This document shows positions 48,791-56,600 of a stretch of DNA of 64,000 bases, piece after piece. The notes under the pieces were generated by a model. That model saw only the letters and a program-made list of their open reading frames with translations. It had not been told where the DNA came from and searched no databases. Where the stretch lies: NCBI GenBank assembly GCA_025350695.1, contig JANXXI010000005.1:1-64000 (forward strand), in the 5' to 3' direction. The first letter of the stretch is position 1. Each line of letters opens with the position of its first letter. The position numbers were made by a program, and so were the translations under genes. This stretch comes from Acidobacteriota bacterium (GTDB lineage: Bacteria > Acidobacteriota > Terriglobia > Bryobacterales > Bryobacteraceae).

Positions 48791-50962
48791 ATGATCCCAT
48801 TCCGGCATACCCTCGCAGCCTGTATATTCGCCTGCGCGGCGCTCGCCCAAGACAGCAAAACGTACAAGCAAGGCCACTCGCACATCGGTACGGCCTTCGA
48901 TGAAGGCCCGCGCCAGAAGCCTTGGGTTATCGAAGGCATCGGCCAATCGCACTTTCCGATCACGACCAAAAATCCCGAAGTACAAAAATGGTTTGACCAG
49001 GGCGTAGCACTCCTACATTCGTTCTGGTATTACGAAGCGGAACGCTCGTTCCGCTGGTGCCTCAAACTGGAACCGGAAAACGCCATGGCGTACTGGGGGC
49101 TCGCTCTCTCCGCAATGAATCCAGACCGCGCGACAGACTTCGTTACCGAAGCTGTGAAACGCAAGGCTACCGTCACCGGCCGCGAGCGCCTCTACATTGA
49201 ATGGCTGGCCGCGGGACGGTTACCGGATCCGTTTCAAGACAAGCCTGAAGACAACGAAAGGGGCGACGACAATGCTCGTAAGGTGCTTGAGACGCTGTGC
49301 ATCAAGTATCCGGACGACATGGAAGCCAAAGCCTTTCTCGCGCTTGCCAGCATGGGTTCTAATCGCTATGGCGCCGAGTTGATGATTCGCGAAGTACTGG
49401 CGAAACAACCCGACCATCCCGGCGCGCATCACTATCGCATCCACAACTGGGACTATCACGAACCAGAGCAAGCACTGTTCAGCGCCGGGCGTTATGGAAA
49501 GATTGTCCCGGGCATTGGCCATGCATTGCATATGCCAGGCCATATCTACAGTATTGTTGGCATGTGGCGCGAAGCCGCCATTTCGATGGACGCCGCTACA
49601 CGCGCGGAAAAGCAATACATGCGCGATAGCCTGACCTTCCCTTTCAACAACTGGAATTACGCGCATAACCGCTACTATCTTTCCTATATTCAGGAGCAGT
49701 TAGGAATGCCGGCGGCCGCCATCGCCGGAGCCCGTCAATTGATCGATGCGCCGAAAGATCCGAAAGACAACACAGACCACTGGCGGAGCACTCGCTCCTT
49801 TGGGTTGGCAGCCTTAGCCCGAGCCCTGTTGCGGTTCGGTCGGTTTGAAGAGCTCGCCGATGGCAAGACTGTGCCTTGGCGCGAGAAGGTGTTCTACGAC
49901 AAAATGAGCAAAGCCTACTTCGAGGCACGGGCGCATTTCGCGATGGGCAAGACGGACAAGGCCGTCAAATCCATTTCCGCGCATACCGCGTTGAAGCCCG
50001 AGCTGGAAAAGAATAAAGAGGTGGAGCAGGTCTGGCAGATTCAATCGCAGGAACTAAAGGCGCGGCTGGCGTTCGCGCGTGGCGACACATTGAGGGGCCT
50101 CGCATTAATGGGGGAAGCCGCAGAACGGGAGTTTAAGCTGCAATTGAAGTACGCGGATCCGCCGACTTATCCCGAGGCGTTGTACAACAGCCTGGGGGAA
50201 ATGTATCTGGAAGCAAAAAGCCCCGCGCTTGCCGCGAAGGCCTTCGAGAAGGGGCTGGAGCTTACCAAGATGGACCTGTTCGCGTTGTCCGGATTGGTTC
50301 GCGCGCATCACGCCTTGGGGCATAGCGAAGAAGCAAAAAAGTATGCCGATATGCTGGCCTTCGCCACCTCAGGCAGCGAACCGGACCTACGCGCAGTTCG
50401 ATTGGCGGCGGAAACCGGAATCAAGGGCGAGCCGCGCGATGGCGCTCCAGCCCAGCAACGTGACTACAGTAAGATGTCTCTAGACCAATATGGGCCTTCC
50501 GTTTGGGAACCATACACGGCCCCTGCGTTTGATGTTCGCGACGCCTCAGCTAAGGCAGTGAATCTTGCAGACTTTAGCGGCAAGAACGTTGTGTTGGTGT
50601 TTTATCTTGGCCAAGAATGCCCGCACTGCATGTTGCAATTGCATAAGCTAGGCAAGATGGCGGACGATTGGAAGAAGCTGGACACAGTGCTGTTGGCCGT
50701 CAGCAGCCAGACGCCGGAGAAGAACAAGGAAACACTGAAAGCCCTAGGCGCGCTGCCCTGGCAACTGCTTTCTGATCGCGATCATGCGGTGGCGCGGCGC
50801 TGGCATTCTTATGATGATTTCGAAGAGATGGAGTTGCACTCAACCGTACTGATCGACAAAAAAGGGCGTGTCTATTGGGGCCGCTTCGGTGGCGATCCAT
50901 TCAACGACACGGAATTTTTAACGGCGCAAATCGAGCAGATGAACACTCTAAGGGAGAAGTAA
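48791..50962 (+). CDS. Exported TPR-repeat protein with C-terminal thioredoxin-fold domain
   Basis: 723 residues with a signal peptide (Leu-Ala-Ala-Cys-Ile-Phe-Ala-Cys-Ala-Ala-Leu-Ala-Gln). Residues ~60-560 are TPR-like ('HSFWYYEAERSFRWCLKLEPENAMAYWGLALS', 'GHALHMPGHIYSIVGMWREAAISMDAATRAE'), followed from ~575 by a TlpA/AhpC-type domain with Cys610-Pro-His-Cys613 in 'VLVFYLGQECPHCMLQLHKLG' and 'STVLIDKKGRVYWGRFGGDPF'. Probably a periplasmic thiol oxidoreductase with a peptide-binding scaffold. Transcribed just before the sulfatase gene (37-base gap). Confidence 0.85.
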   Translation: MIPFRHTLAACIFACAALAQDSKTYKQGHSHIGTAFDEGPRQKPWVIEGIGQSHFPITTKNPEVQKWFDQGVALLHSFWYYEAERSFRWCLKLEPENAMAYWGLALSAMNPDRATDFVTEAVKRKATVTGRERLYIEWLAAGRLPDPFQDKPEDNERGDDNARKVLETLCIKYPDDMEAKAFLALASMGSNRYGAELMIREVLAKQPDHPGAHHYRIHNWDYHEPEQALFSAGRYGKIVPGIGHALHMPGHIYSIVGMWREAAISMDAATRAEKQYMRDSLTFPFNNWNYAHNRYYLSYIQEQLGMPAAAIAGARQLIDAPKDPKDNTDHWRSTRSFGLAALARALLRFGRFEELADGKTVPWREKVFYDKMSKAYFEARAHFAMGKTDKAVKSISAHTALKPELEKNKEVEQVWQIQSQELKARLAFARGDTLRGLALMGEAAEREFKLQLKYADPPTYPEALYNSLGEMYLEAKSPALAAKAFEKGLELTKMDLFALSGLVRAHHALGHSEEAKKYADMLAFATSGSEPDLRAVRLAAETGIKGEPRDGAPAQQRDYSKMSLDQYGPSVWEPYTAPAFDVRDASAKAVNLADFSGKNVVLVFYLGQECPHCMLQLHKLGKMADDWKKLDTVLLAVSSQTPEKNKETLKALGALPWQLLSDRDHAVARRWHSYDDFEEMELHSTVLIDKKGRVYWGRFGGDPFNDTEFLTAQIEQMNTLREK

Positions 50963-50999
50963 TCCAACACCTGGGCGAACCCGTTATACTGCTTAGTGA

Positions 51000-52328
51000 A
51001 TGATTTCATCCCGACGCGCTTTCTTGAAGTCCGCATGTACCGCAGCCTTCGCTTCCGCGCTTCCCGCACAGCAGCCTAAGCGTCCCAACATTGTTTTGAT
51101 CCTGGCGGATGACATGGGCCAGGAATGCCTTGGCTGCTATGGCGGCATGGACTACGCCACGCCGAATCTCGACGCGCTGGCCAAAGGCGGCATCCGTTTC
51201 ACACATGCCTACGCACAGCCCCTCTGCACGCCTACGCGCATGCAGCTGATGACCGGCCAATACAACTTCCGCAATTGGAAAGCGTTTGGCGTGATGGATC
51301 CCGACGAGAGAACCTTCGGCCACATTATGAAAACGGAAGGCTACAAAACCTGCATCGCCGGCAAGTGGCAACTCTACAGTTACAACCCACCCGATTTCAA
51401 AGCCGAATGGCGAGGCAAGGGGAAACAGGCCAAGGACGCCGGCTTCGATGAATACTGCCTGTGGCACGCTTGGCAAACCGAGGACAAAGGTTCCCGCTAC
51501 GCCGACCCTACGTTCGACGAAAACGGAATCCTCAAAACCTTTAAGGGCAAGTATGGCGAGGACGTCTTCAGCTACTACATCAACAACTTCATGGAACGGC
51601 ATCGCAATCAGCCCTTCTTCGTTTACTATCCAATGGTGCTGACCCATCCACCGTACATGCCAACCCCACGCAGCGACGAATGGGCCTCCGGCGATCGCCT
51701 AAAGGCCGATCCAAAACACTATGGAGCCATGGTGGAATACATGGACGAAGTAGTTGGGCGCGTGCTCGCAACGCTTGACCGGTTGGGCCTTCGCGAACAG
51801 ACACTAGTGCTTTTCTACAGTGACAACGGCACGCCGCAAGGCATCAAGACCCGAACCAAAATCGGCGTGGTGGAAGGAGGCAAGGGACTAACCACCGATG
51901 CCGGAATGCATGTGCCCTTGATCGCCGATTGGCAAGGCGTGACTCCGCGCGGCGCTGTATTGGACGATTTAGTGGATTCAACCGATTTCCTCCCGACCAT
52001 GCTCGAAGCAGTCAAGGCCAGGTATGCCTCGCGTTTGAAACTTGACGGGCATAGCTTTCTGCCGCAATTGCGCGGCGAGGAAGGCAAGCCCCGCGAATGG
52101 ATCTATAGTCACTATGATCCGCAGCCCGGCCACGACAAAGAGCACTTCAAGCTGACAAAATTCGCCCGCGATCAGCGATACAAACTCTATAGCGACGGCC
52201 GCTTTTTTGACGTCGAGAAGGATGTGCTGGAGCAGCACCCGCTAAAGAAGAATGAAGGTGGCAAGGAGGCGGCGCGGGTGAGGAAGAAGCTGCAGCGCGT
52301 GATTGCCGAGATGACGGGTAAGCTTTAG
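51000..52328 (+). CDS. Tat-exported sulfatase
   Basis: 442 residues. Twin-arginine signal (Ser-Ser-Arg-Arg-Ala-Phe-Leu-Lys). Type I sulfatase core: Asp37-Asp38 in 'VLILADDMG', and the formylglycine site Cys76-Thr-Pro-Thr-Arg80. Downstream 'AGKWQLYSYNPP', 'FFVYYPMVLTHPPYMP' and 'TLVLFYSDNGTP' give the remaining metal-binding residues. Cys76 must be converted to formylglycine. It probably removes sulfate from a polysaccharide or ester. The stop overlaps the converging apbE stop by four bases. Confidence 0.93.
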   Translation: MISSRRAFLKSACTAAFASALPAQQPKRPNIVLILADDMGQECLGCYGGMDYATPNLDALAKGGIRFTHAYAQPLCTPTRMQLMTGQYNFRNWKAFGVMDPDERTFGHIMKTEGYKTCIAGKWQLYSYNPPDFKAEWRGKGKQAKDAGFDEYCLWHAWQTEDKGSRYADPTFDENGILKTFKGKYGEDVFSYYINNFMERHRNQPFFVYYPMVLTHPPYMPTPRSDEWASGDRLKADPKHYGAMVEYMDEVVGRVLATLDRLGLREQTLVLFYSDNGTPQGIKTRTKIGVVEGGKGLTTDAGMHVPLIADWQGVTPRGAVLDDLVDSTDFLPTMLEAVKARYASRLKLDGHSFLPQLRGEEGKPREWIYSHYDPQPGHDKEHFKLTKFARDQRYKLYSDGRFFDVEKDVLEQHPLKKNEGGKEAARVRKKLQRVIAEMTGKL

Positions 52329-53239
52329 CGAAAGATCACTCGACCAGCAGGAACCGCTTTCCTAAACCGCGCCCTGCCGCGTTCACCGATCACACACAAA
52401 GCAGTATCCCAGCCATCCGCCAGCAAGCCGGTAGACGCGATCGCGCTTACGGTGAGCCCGTTGGTCAACCCGACCCCCGTGCTGGGGTCCAGTATGTGCG
52501 AATAGCGAATGCCGTTCACCTCAATGAATTGCTCCGCCGCGCCCGCGGTGGAAACCGCCTGATTCACAAGCTGCAACTTCTCGCCCCCATCCAGTTCAAT
52601 CGTCCAACCCTTCCGGCCCGGTGGCGCGTCACCCACTCGAATGTCGCCCGAGGCGGCCACTAAAGATTGGCGAAATCCTGCCGCCGACAATATTGCCAAC
52701 ATCTGATCCGCGGCGTACCCCTTTGCAATGCCACCCAGATCCAGTTGCATGCCCGGCTGCTTCAGCGTGATCGTTTTCCTGCCTGCCTCAATGCTGACTT
52801 TCTTATAGGATGTTTTGGCGCGCGCCTCCGCTATTTGATCCACCGACGGTAGCCGCCCAGCTTTGCGCGCCTCGCGCCATTGATGCGTCAACGGTCCCAG
52901 TGTGATATCGAACGCGCCTTTTGTGCTGCGTGCGATTTCAAGAGAAGCCGCGACCACTTGGAACAAGTCATTGGACACGCGAACCGGTTTCCCCGCTGGC
53001 GCGTGGCACAGCCGGTTCAACTCACTATCAGGTTTGTAGTCGGAAAGTTTTTGGTCAAGGTCCGCAGCCCGTGCAAAAGCCCGTTTAATGGCGGCTCGCG
53101 CTGCCGCTTCGTCCGCTGAGTAAACAACCAAGCGAAACAAAGTACCCATGTGGGGCTCAGTTGCCTCCACGCGATGCAACTCCTGCGCCGGCGCAAGCGC
53201 CAACACAAGCGCGCTAGTTGCTATCCACTTGAACGCCAT
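52325..53239 (-). CDS. apbE: FAD:protein FMN transferase
   Basis: 304 residues with a signal peptide (Ala-Leu-Val-Leu-Ala-Leu-Ala-Pro-Ala-Gln). ApbE features: 'EPHMGTLFRLVVYS', 'DQKLSDYKPDSELNRL', 'LDLGGIAKGYAADQM', 'LVAASGDIRVG' and the catalytic block 'RYSHILDPSTGVGL' with Thr in 'VSAIASTGLLAD'. It attaches FMN covalently to Thr or Ser of target proteins, such as Rnf/Nqr subunits, outside the inner membrane. No target gene is in the window. The start lies inside the 3' end of the SUMF1-like gene (26-base overlap). Confidence 0.93.
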   Translation of the reverse strand: MAFKWIATSALVLALAPAQELHRVEATEPHMGTLFRLVVYSADEAAARAAIKRAFARAADLDQKLSDYKPDSELNRLCHAPAGKPVRVSNDLFQVVAASLEIARSTKGAFDITLGPLTHQWREARKAGRLPSVDQIAEARAKTSYKKVSIEAGRKTITLKQPGMQLDLGGIAKGYAADQMLAILSAAGFRQSLVAASGDIRVGDAPPGRKGWTIELDGGEKLQLVNQAVSTAGAAEQFIEVNGIRYSHILDPSTGVGLTNGLTVSAIASTGLLADGWDTALCVIGERGRARFRKAVPAGRVIFR

Positions 53240-54509
53240 TGTTCCAATATTGGAACATATCCTTCGCCGCCGGAACCTTTAGCGGCCGCACCAACCGGAA
53301 TCCAAGGAATTGCGCGTCGGTCAAGTACCAAATGCTCTTGGGCAGTTGCGGATCCTGCATCTTCCAAGAGGAATCGCTTCCGACCCGGGCGCTGCAACTA
53401 AGCTTCAAGGCCGGATCGTTCCATGAACCACCGCGCGCGGCGTGCGGATAAGATTCCTTCGACTTCACCCAGGGATTGGTCTGGGCTTCCGCTCTGTATG
53501 GCTCATACTGATCCAGCGTCCACTCCATCACATTCCCTTGCATATCGAACAGACCCCAAGGGTTCGGTTTCTTCGTGCCCACCTTCTCATACTTGCCGTT
53601 CGCGTTCTTTGAAAACCAGGCGTACTCGTTCAGCTTCGCGATATCTTCTCCGAACGAATAAACGGTGTCCGTTCCAGCGCGGCAAGCATACTCCCACTCT
53701 GCTTCAGTCGGCAGACGATAGAAATGTCCAGTTTTCGCGCTCAACCACTCTGCGTACTTGTTCGCGGCATGTTGCGTCATGCTAATCGCCGGATAACCAT
53801 TCAACCCCATGCCGAAGCTCATCTCAACATAAGGCCGCGTTGGCCGGCTAACAGCATCCACGTTCGGATCAGCGCCACGCGTTTCCCGGGCCTGATCTGG
53901 AAACATGAACAATCGGTATTCGTCCCAAGTGACTTCAAACTTGCCCATCCAAAATGGATCTATCTTAACTTTGTGGCGGGGCCCTTCATCCTTACTTCTA
54001 ACCGACCCCATGGTGAACTCCCCGCCGGGAATCGGAACCATCTCAAAGGAGACATCCGCTCCAGGAACGGTCGTCCTGTACGGCTTCATATCGGCGCCTC
54101 TTGTCTCTTTCGACGCAGCCATGATCTGTTGATGCAGACGCTCCACCAACGCTGCATCATCCGGCATTCGACTCGCCCTCGATCCCACAACCACCGATTC
54201 CGGCCATGGAGCACCCATCGCCACCCAACTTCGTAACGCGGCGCGATCGTCGGAGGACAGATGTGCTCCGGCCGGAGGCATCGCGCCCGGTTGGCCCGGG
54301 TCACGATCAATCGTTAAGAGCAATACACTCTGGTCCGGTTTACCAGGGTTCAACACCTTTAACGCGTTCGCACGCTTGTCCAAACGGAGTCCGCCAGCCG
54401 CTTTCTCGTTAGAATGGCAGGGCATGCAACTCCTTTCTAGAATCGGCCGCACCGCCGTAAAATCAGCGGAGAACACTGGCAACGTCAATAGGAAAAAGGC
54501 CGTGCGCAT
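53214..54509 (-). CDS. Exported SUMF1-like protein with N-terminal cytochrome-type CxxCH
   Basis: 431 residues from ATG 54509 (a longer open frame to 54620 lacks a signal peptide). A signal peptide ends Val-Phe-Ser-Ala. Cys28-Met-Pro-Cys-His32 lies in a planctomycete-type cytochrome c segment ('GGLRLDKRANALKVLNPGKPDQSVLLLTIDRDPGQPGAMPP'). Residues ~170-420 are a formylglycine-generating-enzyme/SUMF1 fold ('IPGGEFTMGS', 'YRLPTEAEWEYACRAGTDTVYSFGED', 'GLFDMQGNVMEWTLDQY', 'AARGGSW'). After Gly-Gly-Ser-Trp only one Cys (Leu-Ser-Cys-Ser-Ala-Arg) is present; true FGE has two. It may not make formylglycine. Overlaps apbE by 26 bases and the upstream gene by one. Confidence 0.85.
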   Translation of the reverse strand: MRTAFFLLTLPVFSADFTAVRPILERSCMPCHSNEKAAGGLRLDKRANALKVLNPGKPDQSVLLLTIDRDPGQPGAMPPAGAHLSSDDRAALRSWVAMGAPWPESVVVGSRASRMPDDAALVERLHQQIMAASKETRGADMKPYRTTVPGADVSFEMVPIPGGEFTMGSVRSKDEGPRHKVKIDPFWMGKFEVTWDEYRLFMFPDQARETRGADPNVDAVSRPTRPYVEMSFGMGLNGYPAISMTQHAANKYAEWLSAKTGHFYRLPTEAEWEYACRAGTDTVYSFGEDIAKLNEYAWFSKNANGKYEKVGTKKPNPWGLFDMQGNVMEWTLDQYEPYRAEAQTNPWVKSKESYPHAARGGSWNDPALKLSCSARVGSDSSWKMQDPQLPKSIWYLTDAQFLGFRLVRPLKVPAAKDMFQYWNNGVQVDSN

Positions 54510-55783
54510 TAAACGAATTTGGTGATGCCAGGACGTGGAGTGGCTGGAACTTCCCACTTCATGTTCCAATCCATTTTTTCCGGAATCAGCCTTTCCTGCG
54601 AATTCATCGCTTGCTCCCATGTGATTTGCTGTCCAGTATACGCAGCCATACGCCCCATAATGGCCAGCATAGTGGACGTTGCTAAACGTTCGCCGTTATT
54701 GATCACAGTGCCCTTGCGGATGGAAGCAAACAGCACGTCGTGCTCGCGCTGATACATGTCGTACTTCTGGCCTTCGTAGCTCCAACTGGTTTCGCCTTCG
54801 ATGCGCGGATTCGGACCGCGCCCGATGATGGCTGTGCCCTTCGTGCCTTGAATATAATCAGCATTTTCGTTGTAGCAGCCAACGATTTGCCGGTTAGCGA
54901 CAGTGGCCCGCGCATTGTTCGGGTAAAGGTAATTCACCTCGAAGTGATCGTAAATGTTGCCGCCTTCCGCTGGAATCTGGCGTCCACCAACGGCCACGCA
55001 ACTGATGGGCGGTTGGTCATTGAATGCCCATGCCACTTTATCCACCGTGTGCACCGCCTGTTCCACTAAACTATCGCCGCACAGCCAGGAGAAGTTGTAC
55101 CAATTACGAACCTGCCACTCCATATCGCTCATCCCCGCCGGCCGTTCGGAGGCGGGAGGCATCGGCTTTACAGGCGTTGTATAGTAAGTGCCATAGTAAT
55201 TGACGATGTTGCCGATCGCGCCATTCTGGATCTTGTCGAACGTTTCGACAATGTGGTTCGCATAACGCCAACAGAAGCCAGCCACCAGGTTCAGGTTTTT
55301 CTCCTTCGCCATCTTCACGCTTTCCAAAACGTGGCGGACTCCAGGTGCATCTGTAGAAACGGGCTTTTCAACGAATAGGTGCTTCTTGGCCTCAACGGCG
55401 GCTCGAAGATGCAGTGGACGGAAGCCGGGCGGCGTTGCAAGCAGAACCACGTCTACTCCACTATTCACCAGTTTTTCGTAGCCATCAAGCCCGGTGAACT
55501 TCTTGGCTTTTTCCACCTTCAGGCGCGTGCGCACTTCCGGCTTCAAGAATTTTTCCAGCGAACCGAGGCTTTCATCAATGCGCTCGATCGTAATGTCAGC
55601 CATGGAGACCAATTCGGCCCCGTCATCAGCTTTAATCGCTTGGGCCGTCGCGCCAGTGCCTCGCCCACCACAGCCGACTATGCCGACCTTAATAGCGTTG
55701 GTCACGGATGCGCCCTTCAGCAGGGCAGGCACTCCGAAAGCGGAGGCGGTTTTAATAAAAGTGCGGCGTGTGTTCTCGCTCAT
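54509..55783 (-). CDS. Tat-exported Gfo/Idh/MocA-family oxidoreductase
   Basis: 424 residues. Tat signal Asn-Thr-Arg-Arg-Thr-Phe-Ile-Lys. Nucleotide loop 'VGIVGCGGRGTG' (~33-44), Glu-Lys-Pro in 'HLFVEKPVSTDAPGV', then 'GFCWRYANHIVETF', a variable insert with Pro/Trp ('ERPAGMSDMEWQVRNWYNFSWLCGDSLVEQAVHTVDKVAWAF') and a beta-sheet domain. Same family as the protein at 9502 but a different branch. Substrate unknown. The TAATG overlap couples it with the SUMF1-like gene. Confidence 0.9.
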   Translation of the reverse strand: MSENTRRTFIKTASAFGVPALLKGASVTNAIKVGIVGCGGRGTGATAQAIKADDGAELVSMADITIERIDESLGSLEKFLKPEVRTRLKVEKAKKFTGLDGYEKLVNSGVDVVLLATPPGFRPLHLRAAVEAKKHLFVEKPVSTDAPGVRHVLESVKMAKEKNLNLVAGFCWRYANHIVETFDKIQNGAIGNIVNYYGTYYTTPVKPMPPASERPAGMSDMEWQVRNWYNFSWLCGDSLVEQAVHTVDKVAWAFNDQPPISCVAVGGRQIPAEGGNIYDHFEVNYLYPNNARATVANRQIVGCYNENADYIQGTKGTAIIGRGPNPRIEGETSWSYEGQKYDMYQREHDVLFASIRKGTVINNGERLATSTMLAIMGRMAAYTGQQITWEQAMNSQERLIPEKMDWNMKWEVPATPRPGITKFV

Positions 55784-55989
55784 ATTATTTTCAGCATATC
55801 ACTGGCTGACAATACGAAGTGGGATCTTTCAGTCTTTTCAGAATGAGCACGCTGACTATGCTGATTTCCCTCTGCGTCACCCAAACGGATTTTTTGCAAA
55901 CAAATCAACAACTGAGCGACGAAATTCCCCGACGTAGTGGCGCGAAAGAAAGAAGCGCCCTGAGTCTGCAGTTCTTAACGAACGTTCGG

Positions 55990-56568
55990 CTACTTCTTCG
56001 GCGGGCTCATCATGATGTGCGCCCCAGCTTTTCCTGGATACATCAACCATGGCTCAGTCCCGGATTTCGTGGTCAATCCAGTCGATTCCGGCGTGGCGTA
56101 AGGCGTGTAGATCACCCAACGCAAATAGGAATCCACCACCTTGTCCGACGCCATATCGTAGCTCTTGCCCGTCAGCACATACAGCATGCGAGGCAGCTTT
56201 GGCAGCGCCAATTTACCCTCATCCACTTCCTTCCAGCGCATTTCGTGACGGGCATTGCCCTTGACTCCTTGCGTCGCAAGCTCACGCCCACGGGCCATGA
56301 AAGGCTCCAATTCCTTGTGATAGCAATCCACCTCGAAGCCTTCGGTGGCGGGGTTGTCCGCAAGGCAAATTAAATCATTTGTGCCCTTGCGCAGCGTGAT
56401 CTGTTTGCCTTCGGGTGAATAGCCCAGAACTTCGGCTCCTTCGCGCCGGTCCTTCGGGGCCGCCTGCACAGCACCGGCGATTTGTTCAGCGACAGGGGGA
56501 ACAGGTTGCGCGGCGATGGCGCTAAGCGCGCACAGGGCAGCGGAAGCTAGTAACGTTATTGATCTCAT
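55990..56568 (-). CDS. Secreted protein of unknown function
   Basis: 192 residues with a signal peptide (Leu-Leu-Ala-Ser-Ala-Ala-Leu-Cys-Ala-Leu-Ser-Ala-Ile-Ala-Ala). The mature part begins with a Pro/Ala stretch ('PVPPVAEQIAGAVQAAPKDRREGAEVLGYSPEGK') and includes 'LRKGTNDLICLADNPATEGFEVDCYHKELEPFMARGREL', giving two cysteines that could pair. No domain recognised. A near-identical pattern occurs as a stand-alone protein in other Acidobacteriota, to my recollection, without a known role. It lies between the Gfo/Idh gene and PSD1 gene, same direction. Confidence 0.6.
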   Translation of the reverse strand: MRSITLLASAALCALSAIAAQPVPPVAEQIAGAVQAAPKDRREGAEVLGYSPEGKQITLRKGTNDLICLADNPATEGFEVDCYHKELEPFMARGRELATQGVKGNARHEMRWKEVDEGKLALPKLPRMLYVLTGKSYDMASDKVVDSYLRWVIYTPYATPESTGLTTKSGTEPWLMYPGKAGAHIMMSPPKK

Positions 56569-56600
56569 GGCACTATCTTATAACTGCCGGCGCAAGTTTG

